The notes: a model not told the origin generated them from the sequence alone. 15,447 bases of DNA from JBAYDV01 sp041668045 (GCA_041668045.1 JBAYDV010000047.1:1-15447), one strand, 5' to 3'. Positions 7,133 to 14,240 are shown, numbered from the stretch's first letter. Numbers and translations are program-made.

Positions 7133-8473
7133 TTATTTTATAGGAGTTCCAATTAATGTAGCAGAAGTACAAGATTCAACTAAAACATTAACATAATCTC
7201 CTGGTTTATAATTCCCAGCAGGAAATACACATACCTTATTTTCTGAAGTTCTTCCAGATAACTCTTTATCAGATTTCTTAGAAAATCCTTCTACTAGCAC
7301 TTCAAACTTTTTACCTACATCTTTTTTATTAGATTCCATAGATAATTTAGTTTGTAGTTCTATGATTTCATTTAATCTACGAGCTTTAGTCTCTGGACTT
7401 ACATCATCTGGGAAGCGACCTGCTGCCATAGTTCCAGGTCTTTCAGAATATTGGAACATAAATGACCAATCATATTTTACTTCTTCCATTAATGAAAGTG
7501 TTTCTTTATGATCTTCTTCTGTTTCAGAACAAAAACCTGTAATAATATCTGTAGTTATACCTGCTGTAGGTAAAACTTCTTTAATCTTAGCTATTCTTTC
7601 AAGATATTGTTCTCTGGTATAAATTCTATGCATCTTTTTTAGGATTCTAGTACTGCCAGATTGAACAGGAAGATGTATATGGTTGCAAATATTAGGATAC
7701 ATGGCAATAGTGTATAAAACACTATTTTTCATATCTTTTGGATGGGAGGTAGAGAAACGGACTCTTAATTTTGGATCAATTAGTGCCACCATCTCAAGTA
7801 ATTGAGAAAAATCAACAGTGTTACTTGTATTCTTAGGATCCATCCATATATAAGAGTTGACATTTTGTCCAAGAAGATTAACTTCTTTATAGCCTTTATT
7901 AAATAAATCTTTAGCTTCGTTTATAATAGATTGAGGGTCTCTACTTCTTTCTACACCTCTAGTGTATGGAACTACACAATAAGTGCAATAATTATTACAA
8001 CCTCTCATAATAGAAATGTAAGCTGATACACCATTTTTATCAGTTCTTACTGGAATTATATCTGAATATGTTTCTTCTTTTGAAAGGTCTGTACTCATTT
8101 GTTTATTATTATTGTCTAAAGCTTCTAATAAACGAGGTAAATCTCTATAATTATCAGGTCCTAATACTAGGCTTATATCACGATGTGCCAGTAACTTGTC
8201 TTTAAGTCTTTCTGCCATACATCCTAATATGCCTATTATTACATCTTTATTCTTTCTTTTTTCTGCGTGGAATTTATTGACTCTTCCCCATATTCTTTGC
8301 TCTGCATTATCTCTAATCGAACAGGTATTAACTAATATAAGATTAGCATCTTCGATGTTTTCTGTACGTTCATATCCGTCATCTTTTAGTATTGATAATG
8401 CTAGTTCAGAATCATATACATTCATCTGGCAGCCATAAGTCTCTATATATACTTTTTTATCTATATTATTCAT
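7133..8473 (-). CDS. miaB: tRNA-2-methylthio-N6-dimethylallyladenosine synthase
   Basis: MiaB is a radical-SAM methylthiotransferase that adds the 2-methylthio group to i6A37 in tRNAs reading UNN codons. The protein has 446 residues, the usual length. The N-terminal UPF0004 domain holds the auxiliary [4Fe-4S] ligands Cys15 (YGCQMNVYDSE), Cys51 (NTCSIRDNAEQR) and Cys85 (GILGCMAERL). The radical-SAM cluster is Cys159, Cys163 and Cys166 in GCNNYCTYCVVPYTRG. A TRAM domain fills about 385-446. The NxCxxR.NAEQR context and overall match favour MiaB over MtaB or RimO. The start must precede Cys15, and the only ATG that does so is at 8473. That codon lies just 5 nt from a TATCTTTG -7 box, so the mRNA may be leaderless. 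osmC follows. Confidence 0.97.
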   Translation of the reverse strand: MNNIDKKVYIETYGCQMNVYDSELALSILKDDGYERTENIEDANLILVNTCSIRDNAEQRIWGRVNKFHAEKRKNKDVIIGILGCMAERLKDKLLAHRDISLVLGPDNYRDLPRLLEALDNNNKQMSTDLSKEETYSDIIPVRTDKNGVSAYISIMRGCNNYCTYCVVPYTRGVERSRDPQSIINEAKDLFNKGYKEVNLLGQNVNSYIWMDPKNTSNTVDFSQLLEMVALIDPKLRVRFSTSHPKDMKNSVLYTIAMYPNICNHIHLPVQSGSTRILKKMHRIYTREQYLERIAKIKEVLPTAGITTDIITGFCSETEEDHKETLSLMEEVKYDWSFMFQYSERPGTMAAGRFPDDVSPETKARRLNEIIELQTKLSMESNKKDVGKKFEVLVEGFSKKSDKELSGRTSENKVCVFPAGNYKPGDYVNVLVESCTSATLIGTPIK

Positions 8474-8478
8474 AGCTA

Positions 8479-8486
8479 CAAAGATA
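8479..8486 (-). promoter_or_regulatory. miaB -7 box (TATCTTTG) abutting the start codon
   Basis: On the minus strand TATCTTTG fully matches TAnnTTTG and is followed by only TAGCT before the miaB ATG. Transcription initiating 4-7 nt after the box would start at, or within about two bases of, the ATG. No TTG is seen at the standard -33 spacing. Confidence 0.6.
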
Positions 8487-8506
8487 GTGAGAAAAAAAGA
8501 ATTTTA

Positions 8507-8514
8507 TATCTTTG
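8507..8514 (+). promoter_or_regulatory. -7 box (TATCTTTG) for the lipoprotein/SPOR gene pair
   Basis: TATCTTTG matches TAnnTTTG and is the same octamer used by miaB on the opposite strand 20 nt away. It ends 18 nt before the ATG at 8533. No clear -33 TTG is seen. Its last three bases form an in-frame TTG that must not be taken as a start codon. Confidence 0.6.
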
Positions 8515-8532
8515 CAAACTAAAGAAATTAAT

Positions 8533-9030
8533 ATGCGAAAATTTATTATAGTAGTTTTATTAGCATTACCTTTTATTATTACTACTTCCAGTTGTTCTAA
8601 ATATAGAGATATAACTATTGAGGAGGTGAATATAGGCTCTATTTCGATGAAATCTACTGATAGAGTTCAAGCGACTTTAAATGTAGAAATTAATAATCCT
8701 ACACACCATAATTTTATAATAAAGGATATAAATGGTTTTTTTTATAAAAGCGATAAAAATTTAGCAGAGATAAATTTAAAAAATACTCCTACTATAAAGA
8801 AAAATAGAACTTCTACTATTCCACTAGTTTTAAATGTACATTTTACAGATCCTGTATCCATGTTATATTTAGGCTTAAATTATAAAGACTTAGATTTTAA
8901 TGAAATTTTCCTAGATGTAGATATTAAAGCTAATACAAGTTTTGGAATTCAGAAGACAAAACGATTTAAAAAAATTTCTGTGGCTCAGTTATTGAAATTA
9001 AAGAATAGAAATAATAAAAATAATAAATAG
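8533..9030 (+). CDS. LEA-type-2/WHy-domain lipoprotein
   Basis: From the ATG at 8533 the protein has 165 residues. Residues 1-20 form a basic-hydrophobic signal (MRKFIIVVLLALPFIITTSS) followed by Cys21. This is a lipobox-like TSSC whose -3 position is Thr instead of the usual Leu/Val/Ile, so lipidation is likely but not certain. The rest matches the LEA14/WHy beta-sandwich: VQATLNVEINNPTHHNFIIKDINGFFY, repeated N/T-rich strands, then TSTIPLVLNVHFTDP. Such proteins are typically periplasmic or outer-membrane anchored in Bacteroidota; their job is unknown. An in-frame TTG at 8512 was rejected because it lies inside the -7 box and would put charged residues before the signal peptide. The SPOR gene starts 1 nt after this stop, which is TAG, the only non-TAA stop of the window. 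Confidence 0.85.
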   Translation: MRKFIIVVLLALPFIITTSSCSKYRDITIEEVNIGSISMKSTDRVQATLNVEINNPTHHNFIIKDINGFFYKSDKNLAEINLKNTPTIKKNRTSTIPLVLNVHFTDPVSMLYLGLNYKDLDFNEIFLDVDIKANTSFGIQKTKRFKKISVAQLLKLKNRNNKNNK

Positions 9031-9031
9031 A

Positions 9032-9556
9032 ATGAAAAAAGCATTAGTGTCAATTTTCGTGTTAATGTGTGTATTTGTTCCAAATATACTAGCTCAAAAT
9101 AATGATGAACATGAACAAAAAGATGTCAGTCAATATATCATAGACACTTCTAAAGTAGAGATTCATACTGATTCATTAAAGCTTATGTTATCTAGAGAAG
9201 ATTCTTTAACCTACGATGAGTTAAAAAGTCGAGTAGGAAAGTATTTCGTAGTGTCACCAGCTTTACTCAAAGCAGAGAACCTTCAGCTAGAAAAAAATAA
9301 ATCACGTCGAACACAAGGTTATAGAATAAGAATATTCTTTGATAATAAAAGAGATGCTAGAGATATATCTAAACAGATTATTGCCAATTTTAACTTTCTT
9401 TATCCTGATGTCCCTGCATATAGAGAATATGCCAATCCATATTTTGAAGTTACAGTAGGAGATTTTAGAACTAAATCAGAGGCGATGAAATTTATGCAAG
9501 AATTGAAAAAAATATATCCCTCAGTTTTTATCGTGAGGGATTATATATTTGAGTAA
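9032..9556 (+). CDS. Secreted SPOR-domain protein
   Basis: The protein has 174 residues. A signal peptide spans residues 1-21 (cleavage ILA before Gln22), with no lipobox Cys at the cleavage site, so it is a soluble periplasmic protein. Residues about 30-90 are polar and low in recognisable structure. Residues about 96-171 form a SPOR fold (GYRIRIFFDNKRDARDISKQ, YPDVPAYREYANPYFEVTVG, FRTKSEAMKFMQELKKIYPSVFIV). SPOR domains bind denuded glycan strands of septal peptidoglycan, so a role at the division site or in wall remodelling is inferred. It starts 1 nt after the lipoprotein stop, implying coupled expression and possibly a joint envelope task. It is convergent with the acyltransferase pair, 11 nt away. 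Confidence 0.88.
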   Translation: MKKALVSIFVLMCVFVPNILAQNNDEHEQKDVSQYIIDTSKVEIHTDSLKLMLSREDSLTYDELKSRVGKYFVVSPALLKAENLQLEKNKSRRTQGYRIRIFFDNKRDARDISKQIIANFNFLYPDVPAYREYANPYFEVTVGDFRTKSEAMKFMQELKKIYPSVFIVRDYIFE

Positions 9557-9567
9557 ATTTTATTTTA

Positions 9568-10536
9568 TTATTTTTTTCTCCACCATCTAGGTCTAAATCT
9601 AGTGGCTAGATTATGAGCTAGTTCTATCATTGGTTTTATATGTCTTTCTATTTTTTCAGGATATACATCTGATAATTTTACGAGAATTCCAGTTTCTTCG
9701 ACATCACCAAAAGTTTTGTTAATAGCTGTTCCAAATACTTTCATAGAAGGAGAAAGATTCATATATGAATTAATTAATGGTGGAATAAACTCCCCATAGT
9801 TTTTTAACTCCTTAAAAAGTACACGATAGGCTTCCTTATAATCTAATCCATCAAAAAGTTTATCATAATATTCGTTATTTTGGTCATAATCTATTGGTTC
9901 TATAGGAGTAACTAGATTTTCTTTATCTCCGAAAAACTTTTGAAAGAAATTTAATAATACATTCCTAGCCCTAACATTGTATGTAGTGTACATTGTAACT
10001 TTACCGAAGAAATATTCATAATTATCATATTTATACATTATAGCCCCTAAACCATCCCATAGATTATCTAAAGAATAAAGTCCTTTTTTATTTATATTTC
10101 GGCCTTGATAGTTTGGTTGAATAAATGATCTACCAAGTTCAATAGTGTAAGGAAGATAATCTTTGATAAAAGTATCAGAAAAATTAAAAAGTTCTGTAGT
10201 CGCCATCTTCTTAGGTTCTAAACCTCCTCCACATAATATATATCGATATCCACCAAGTATCTCTTCTGCTTTAGGATCCCAAACTATTAGTTGCTTATAT
10301 GGTGAAACACTATCGACGTCAAATTCATCGATATCTACTGATTTACCAGTCCCTCCTCCTGCGTTTCTAAATGTCATCTCACGAAGTCGTCCAATTTCCT
10401 TCATGATATTTGGAGAATCTTGAAATGTAACTTCGTAAAGCTCATTATCGCTTTTTCTAGTATTACGAATATACTTATCAGATGTTAATTCATCCATTAT
10501 CAAGTTTCTGTCAATCGGTTTTATTATCGGTTCCAT
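9568..10536 (-). CDS. glsB: GNAT-type N-acyltransferase, glycine/ornithine-lipid synthesis (GlsB/OlsB-like)
   Basis: The 322-residue protein belongs to the PF13444 (Acetyltransf_5, 'hemolysin-like') group. The OlsB-type signature is present: RLREMTFRNAGGGTG at 50-64 followed by D68-I-D-E-F-D73. The substrate strand LGGYRYI and ELGRSFIQPNYQGR (133-146) follow. In Bacteroides thetaiotaomicron, GlsB joins a 3-hydroxy fatty acid to glycine to make the lyso-amino-lipid, which GlsA then O-acylates; homologues make ornithine lipids. Gene order here (O-acyltransferase first, then this gene) and the 1-nt TAATG overlap support a coupled pair doing these two steps at the inner membrane. The head-group amino acid cannot be read from sequence. 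The extra C-terminal half beyond the GNAT core (about 200-322) is typical of the Bacteroidota version. It ends in the basic tail RPRWWRKK, suited to membrane contact. Confidence 0.85.
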   Translation of the reverse strand: MEPIIKPIDRNLIMDELTSDKYIRNTRKSDNELYEVTFQDSPNIMKEIGRLREMTFRNAGGGTGKSVDIDEFDVDSVSPYKQLIVWDPKAEEILGGYRYILCGGGLEPKKMATTELFNFSDTFIKDYLPYTIELGRSFIQPNYQGRNINKKGLYSLDNLWDGLGAIMYKYDNYEYFFGKVTMYTTYNVRARNVLLNFFQKFFGDKENLVTPIEPIDYDQNNEYYDKLFDGLDYKEAYRVLFKELKNYGEFIPPLINSYMNLSPSMKVFGTAINKTFGDVEETGILVKLSDVYPEKIERHIKPMIELAHNLATRFRPRWWRKK

Positions 10537-11375
10537 TATTTATCTGATTTTATTGTGTACACTTTATTTTTTATAATCTGAGCCCATTCTCTTAAAGAAT
10601 GATCAGTAGTAATAGAAGAACTTTTTATAGGTTTATCATAATAAATATCAAATTTACTATTTTTTTGTTTAAACATTTCATTTACGAGATAAAAAGTCTC
10701 TATGTTGAATTTAATATGCAAAAATTTTCTTAGTTTAGCTAATCTGTAAAAAAACATTGAATTTCTACCCTCGAAGTAAATAGGGACTATATCTCTATCA
10801 TATTCCTTGGCCTTATTTATAAATGTTTTTTTCCAATCTAGATCTTTTATTTTACCCTTATTCAGTCTAGAACAGAGACCAGCAGGAAAAAATAATATTT
10901 GACTATCAGATTTAAACGCATTATTGATTCTATTTGCATAATTATTATTCATTTTACCATATTTATTAATCGGAATGAATACTGATTCAAGCGGGGCTAT
11001 GTTTAGAAGCTCATCTCTTACTACAAATTTAATATCTCCAAATATTTTACCAATAGATGCGATATGTATCAGTCCATCAAGCCCTCCAAGAGGATGATTA
11101 GAAACGAATATATATCTTTTAGATTTATCTAAAGAATATTTATTATGTATTTCATAACTAACCTGAAGTTTATCTAAAACTTTCTCAGCGAATTCAACGC
11201 CTTCAAATCCCTCATCTTTAGATAAAGAAAGCATTTCATTTAATTCTTTAATATGAAGTATTCTTTTTAAATATCTCATAAAAAAACCAGGGATAATATT
11301 CAGAAGCTTTGGATTTTTATCTGCTATTATCTTTTCTAAATCTAAATCTATAATCTTTTCGTTTGGCATAATCAT
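10536..11375 (-). CDS. glsA: PlsC-like O-acyltransferase, partner of the N-acyltransferase (GlsA-like)
   Basis: The 279-residue protein carries the lysophospholipid-acyltransferase fold. The catalytic block is VSNHPLGGLDG, where His94 and Asp100 are separated by five residues rather than the canonical four (HX5D). Block III appears as FFPAGLCSR (163-170), with FPAG replacing FPEG. PIYFEGRNS (block IV-like) follows. It most likely transfers a second acyl chain onto the 3-hydroxyl of the N-acyl amino acid made by the next gene, with which its stop overlaps as TAATG. No multi-pass membrane segments are evident; it is probably peripheral. Either Met1 (11375) or Met3 (11369) could be the start. 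It is divergent from rpoN, with 48 nt between the start codons. A generic 1-acylglycerol-phosphate acyltransferase is the alternative, less likely given the neighbour. Confidence 0.83.
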   Translation of the reverse strand: MIMPNEKIIDLDLEKIIADKNPKLLNIIPGFFMRYLKRILHIKELNEMLSLSKDEGFEGVEFAEKVLDKLQVSYEIHNKYSLDKSKRYIFVSNHPLGGLDGLIHIASIGKIFGDIKFVVRDELLNIAPLESVFIPINKYGKMNNNYANRINNAFKSDSQILFFPAGLCSRLNKGKIKDLDWKKTFINKAKEYDRDIVPIYFEGRNSMFFYRLAKLRKFLHIKFNIETFYLVNEMFKQKNSKFDIYYDKPIKSSSITTDHSLREWAQIIKNKVYTIKSDK

Positions 11376-11389
11376 TATATTTCAAAGTA

Positions 11390-11422
11390 CAAATTTAAAT
11401 AAATTTCATATATTTGTATCAA
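11390..11422 (-). promoter_or_regulatory. Promoter of the glsA-glsB pair (TTG-N22-TAAATTTG)
   Basis: On the minus strand TAAATTTG (11397-11390) matches TAnnTTTG, with TTG (11422-11420) 22 nt upstream. The predicted leader is about 10 nt. It overlaps the rpoN -7 box region on the opposite strand, so the two promoters share DNA. Confidence 0.55.
11409..11416 (+). promoter_or_regulatory. rpoN -7 box (TATATTTG) 7 nt before the start codon
   Basis: TATATTTG matches TAnnTTTG and is followed by TATCAAT and then the rpoN ATG at 11424. Initiation 4-7 nt after the box gives a leader of 0-3 nt. No -33 TTG at the usual spacing. Confidence 0.5.
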
Positions 11423-11423
11423 T

Positions 11424-12833
11424 ATGTTAAAACAAGGATTACAACAAAAATTACAGCAAGGTTTATCTCCGCTTCAAATCCAGACTATTAAACTTCTGGA
11501 GTTGACGACTTTGGAGTTAGAGCAGCGCATAAAAAAAGAGCTGGAGGAGAATCCTGTTTTAGATGAAGGAATTCAAGAAAGTGATTCAGATGATGATGAA
11601 CCTAAGAATTTATCATTAAGTGACTATAATCAAGATGATCCTACACCAGCCTATAAATTATACGTCAATAATCAGGGAAAAGATATAAAACCACAATATA
11701 ATGTTTTCTCTGTAAAGGAGAGTTTTCAGCAAAATCTTGAAATGCAATTAGGCTATAGACACTTGGATGAAAGGACTAGAACTGTAGCTTTGTTTATGAT
11801 TGGAAGTCTTGATGATGATGGCTATTTAAGAAGAGACTTAGAATCTTTGTCTGATGATATAGCATTTAGATTAAATATAGAAGTCTCAGTAGAAGAATTA
11901 GAAAGAATTCTTCATATGATACAAGAATTTGAACCTGTAGGTATAGGAGCTAGAAACCTTCAAGAATGCCTTCTTTTGCAGATAAAAACGAAAAGAAAGA
12001 ATAAAGATAGAGATAATGCTATAGATATATTAGAAAATTATTTTGAAGAATTTACTAAGAAGCATTATAAGAAAATTATAAGCAAAAAAGGAATTACTGA
12101 AGAAGAGTTAAAAGCTGCTATAGCAGAAATAGTACGTTTAAATCCTCGTCCTGGTGGACAGCTTGATGATTCATATATTGAACAAGCACAGCAGGTAGTA
12201 CCTGATTTCATTTTAGAAAGAAAAGATGGAGAGTATATACTTTCTATGCCTAAATATAATGTTCCAGAACTGAAAATTAATAAAAGGTATGCAGATTTAC
12301 TCATGAAGTCAGCAAATTCCTCTGTTAGAGAAGGTAAAGAAGCTGCGACTTTCGTGAAACATAAAATGGATTCAGCTAAATGGTTTGTAGAGGCTATTCG
12401 TCAAAGACAGAATACGCTGCAAAATACTATGAAAGCTATTATTGATTTTCAAAAAGATTATTTTATAGATGGAGATGAAACAAAACTTCGTCCAATGGTA
12501 TTGAAAAATATAGCCGAGATTACAGGTTTGGATATTTCTACTATCTCTAGGGTAGTGAATTGCAAATATATTCAAACTAACTTCGGTATATTTCCACTTA
12601 AATATTTCTTTTCAGAAGGTTTAATAAATAAAAAAGGGAAAGAAGTATCCACTCGCGAGATTAAGCAAGTATTGAAAGATAGTATTGAAGTAGAAAATAA
12701 AAAGAAGCCCCTCACTGATGAGGAGCTAGTATTAGTCTTATCTAAAAAAGGATACAAAGTAGCCCGTAGAACTGTAGCAAAATATAGAGAACAATTAAAT
12801 ATTCCTATAGCTCGTCTTCGTAAAGAACTATAA
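11424..12833 (+). CDS. rpoN: RNA polymerase sigma-54 factor
   Basis: Sigma-54 directs RNA polymerase to -24/-12 (GG/GC) promoters and needs AAA+ enhancer-binding activators. The protein has 469 residues, normal for the family. Region I (1 to about 45) is the Gln/Leu-rich activator-interacting helix (LQQKLQQGLSPLQIQTIKLL, then ELEENP), which fixes the start. An acidic region II (about 46-90: ESDSDDDEP) follows. The core-binding region has two helical repeats (LDERTRTVALFMIGSLDDDGY and EFEPVGIGARNLQECLLLQI), then LNPRPGG. A DNA-binding domain with a helix-turn-helix (ITGLDISTISRVVNCKYIQT) follows. The RpoN box ARRTVAKYR is at 447-455. All regions are intact. I saw no convincing -24/-12 promoter in the window, so its targets and activators lie elsewhere. 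It is convergent with upp only 4 nt away. Confidence 0.97.
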   Translation: MLKQGLQQKLQQGLSPLQIQTIKLLELTTLELEQRIKKELEENPVLDEGIQESDSDDDEPKNLSLSDYNQDDPTPAYKLYVNNQGKDIKPQYNVFSVKESFQQNLEMQLGYRHLDERTRTVALFMIGSLDDDGYLRRDLESLSDDIAFRLNIEVSVEELERILHMIQEFEPVGIGARNLQECLLLQIKTKRKNKDRDNAIDILENYFEEFTKKHYKKIISKKGITEEELKAAIAEIVRLNPRPGGQLDDSYIEQAQQVVPDFILERKDGEYILSMPKYNVPELKINKRYADLLMKSANSSVREGKEAATFVKHKMDSAKWFVEAIRQRQNTLQNTMKAIIDFQKDYFIDGDETKLRPMVLKNIAEITGLDISTISRVVNCKYIQTNFGIFPLKYFFSEGLINKKGKEVSTREIKQVLKDSIEVENKKKPLTDEELVLVLSKKGYKVARRTVAKYREQLNIPIARLRKEL

Positions 12834-12837
12834 AAAA

Positions 12838-13491
12838 TTATAATTTTTCACCAAATGATAAATCTCCTGCGTCTCCTAAACCAGGTACGATGTATGATTT
12901 ATTAGTTAATTCTTCATCAACTGCAGCTACCCATAAAGTATAATCTTTATGTGGAAGATGTTTTGCTAGGTTATCTATGCCGTCTTGACTAGAAATAGGG
13001 CAAACTATATGAACATGCTTAGGTTTACCATATTCTAATAGCTTTTCAATGCCAATAAGTAAAGAAGAACCGGTAGCTAGCATAGTATCCACTAAAATTA
13101 GTGTTTTACCCTCTAGGGAAGGTGTACTAGCATATTCTATATTAATGTTGAATTTGTTATCCTTACTATATTTTCTATAAGCGGCGATAAAAGCATTGTC
13201 AGCAAAATCAAAAAAATTAAGAACTCCAATATGTAATGGAAGTCCAGCTCTAAGAATAGTAGAAACTACTAAATTATCTTTTATTGATTGGCAAGAAGCT
13301 ATGCCTAATGGAGTCTCGACTTCTTTTGGAGTATAGTCAAGAGTTTTGCTTATTTCATATGCGAAAATTTCACCTATTCTTTCAAGATTACGTCTAAATT
13401 TCATACGATCTTTTTGTATGTTCTTATCTCTAATCTCTATTATGAATTGGTTAAGTACAGAGTTTTGCTCTTGTAGATTGATCAGTTTCAT
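12838..13491 (-). CDS. upp: Uracil phosphoribosyltransferase
   Basis: The enzyme converts uracil and PRPP to UMP for pyrimidine salvage. From the ATG at 13491 it has 217 residues, close to the usual 208-215. The PRPP-binding loop is LVDTMLATGSS at about 133-143 (Thr in place of the Pro common in VDPMLATG). The uracil-binding C-terminal loop is YIVPGLGDAGDLSFG at about 200-214. STILRAGLPLHIG lies near 77-89. The frame stays open upstream to an ATG at 13563 inside the end of radC, but that extension is rejected. The promoter TTTG-N19-TAACTTTG (13536-13506) sits inside it, and homology begins at MKLINLQEQNS. Confidence 0.95.
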   Translation of the reverse strand: MKLINLQEQNSVLNQFIIEIRDKNIQKDRMKFRRNLERIGEIFAYEISKTLDYTPKEVETPLGIASCQSIKDNLVVSTILRAGLPLHIGVLNFFDFADNAFIAAYRKYSKDNKFNINIEYASTPSLEGKTLILVDTMLATGSSLLIGIEKLLEYGKPKHVHIVCPISSQDGIDNLAKHLPHKDYTLWVAAVDEELTNKSYIVPGLGDAGDLSFGEKL

Positions 13492-13505
13492 TATGGAATT
13501 TCTGC

Positions 13506-13536
13506 CAAAGTTATAGCTTTTCAAGTATTTTACAAA
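13506..13536 (-). promoter_or_regulatory. upp promoter, TTTG-N19-TAACTTTG
   Basis: On the minus strand TTTG (13536-13533) and TAACTTTG (13513-13506) are separated by 19 nt, the same design and the same -7 octamer as the cysS promoter. The predicted leader is about 10 nt before the ATG at 13491. The -33 box begins 7 nt after the radC stop codon. Confidence 0.8.
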
Positions 13537-13543
13537 ATTTTTT

Positions 13544-14233
13544 TTATAAAAGATTGTGATCACAGAAACTATAAAATTTATCTTTAGCTATAATTACATG
13601 ATCTAAGATTGATATATCGAAAAATGCAGCTGCATCTTGTAGTATTTTAGTTTGCTTTTTATCCTGTGTACCGGGATATGGAGTACCAGATGGATGATTA
13701 TGCGCTAGAATCATACCGCAAGCGAATTTGTTAAGAGCATGTCGAATTATTAGTTTCGTATCCATAATAGTAGAACTAATACCTCCAATACTAACCCTTT
13801 CTCTCTGAACTACTCGATTCGCTCTATTTAGATAAAGAATCCAGCATTCTTCATGATCTAAATTCTTCATGAGAGGCCGTAGTAATTTAACTACATCATT
13901 CGATGATAAGATCTGAGGTCTTTCTTCTGGTAATTCGGCTTCCATTCTAGATGAAAGTTCGAAAGCTGCTAGTATTGATAATGCTTTAGTTTTCCCTATT
14001 CCATTAATAAGAGTTAATTCATCAACACTTAATTGAGAAAGTTTATTTAGTGAGTTATCTGCTTGGCTTAATATTTTTCTTGAAAGGTCAATAGCTGTTT
14101 CGAATGAGTTTCCTGATCTGATAAGGATAGCTATTAGTTCTGTATTAGAAAGTGAGGCAGCTCCGTTATTTAACATTTTTTCCCTCGGTCTCTCTTCTTT
14201 TTTCCAATCTTTAATTTTTACTTTTGCTGTCAT
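13544..14233 (-). CDS. radC: RadC family JAB1/MPN metalloprotein
   Basis: From the ATG at 14233 the protein has 229 residues, the normal RadC size. An N-terminal helical/HhH part (LINGIGKTKALSILAAFEL, about 74-92) is followed by the C-terminal JAB1/MPN domain. The JAMM metal site His178-x-His180-x10-Asp191 (AHNHPSGTPYPGTQD) is intact, with a Glu in the DHEECWILYLN strand near 128-129. RadC was once linked to DNA repair in E. coli, but its true role is unresolved. An in-frame TTG at 14257 lies inside the rpsT terminator hairpin and is not accepted as a start. The gene starts 8 nt after the terminator T-run. Confidence 0.94.
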   Translation of the reverse strand: MTAKVKIKDWKKEERPREKMLNNGAASLSNTELIAILIRSGNSFETAIDLSRKILSQADNSLNKLSQLSVDELTLINGIGKTKALSILAAFELSSRMEAELPEERPQILSSNDVVKLLRPLMKNLDHEECWILYLNRANRVVQRERVSIGGISSTIMDTKLIIRHALNKFACGMILAHNHPSGTPYPGTQDKKQTKILQDAAAFFDISILDHVIIAKDKFYSFCDHNLL

Positions 14234-14240
14234 AATATAT

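Noticed and set aside
8196..8438. 80-codon plus-strand frame inside miaB
   Set aside because: Antisense to the conserved UPF0004 domain, Ser/Leu-rich as expected for a complement of coding sequence.
10163..10423. 86-codon plus-strand frame inside glsB
   Set aside because: Antisense to the conserved GNAT core; no promoter or family resemblance.
13492..13563. 24-residue N-terminal extension of upp overlapping radC
   Set aside because: It contains the full TTTG-N19-TAACTTTG promoter of upp, and family homology starts at the ATG at 13491.
13555..13564. TGTGATCACA palindrome resembling a CRP-type half-site pair
   Set aside because: It lies in the last codons of radC (Cys-Asp-His) and is only 10 nt; coding constraint and chance explain it.
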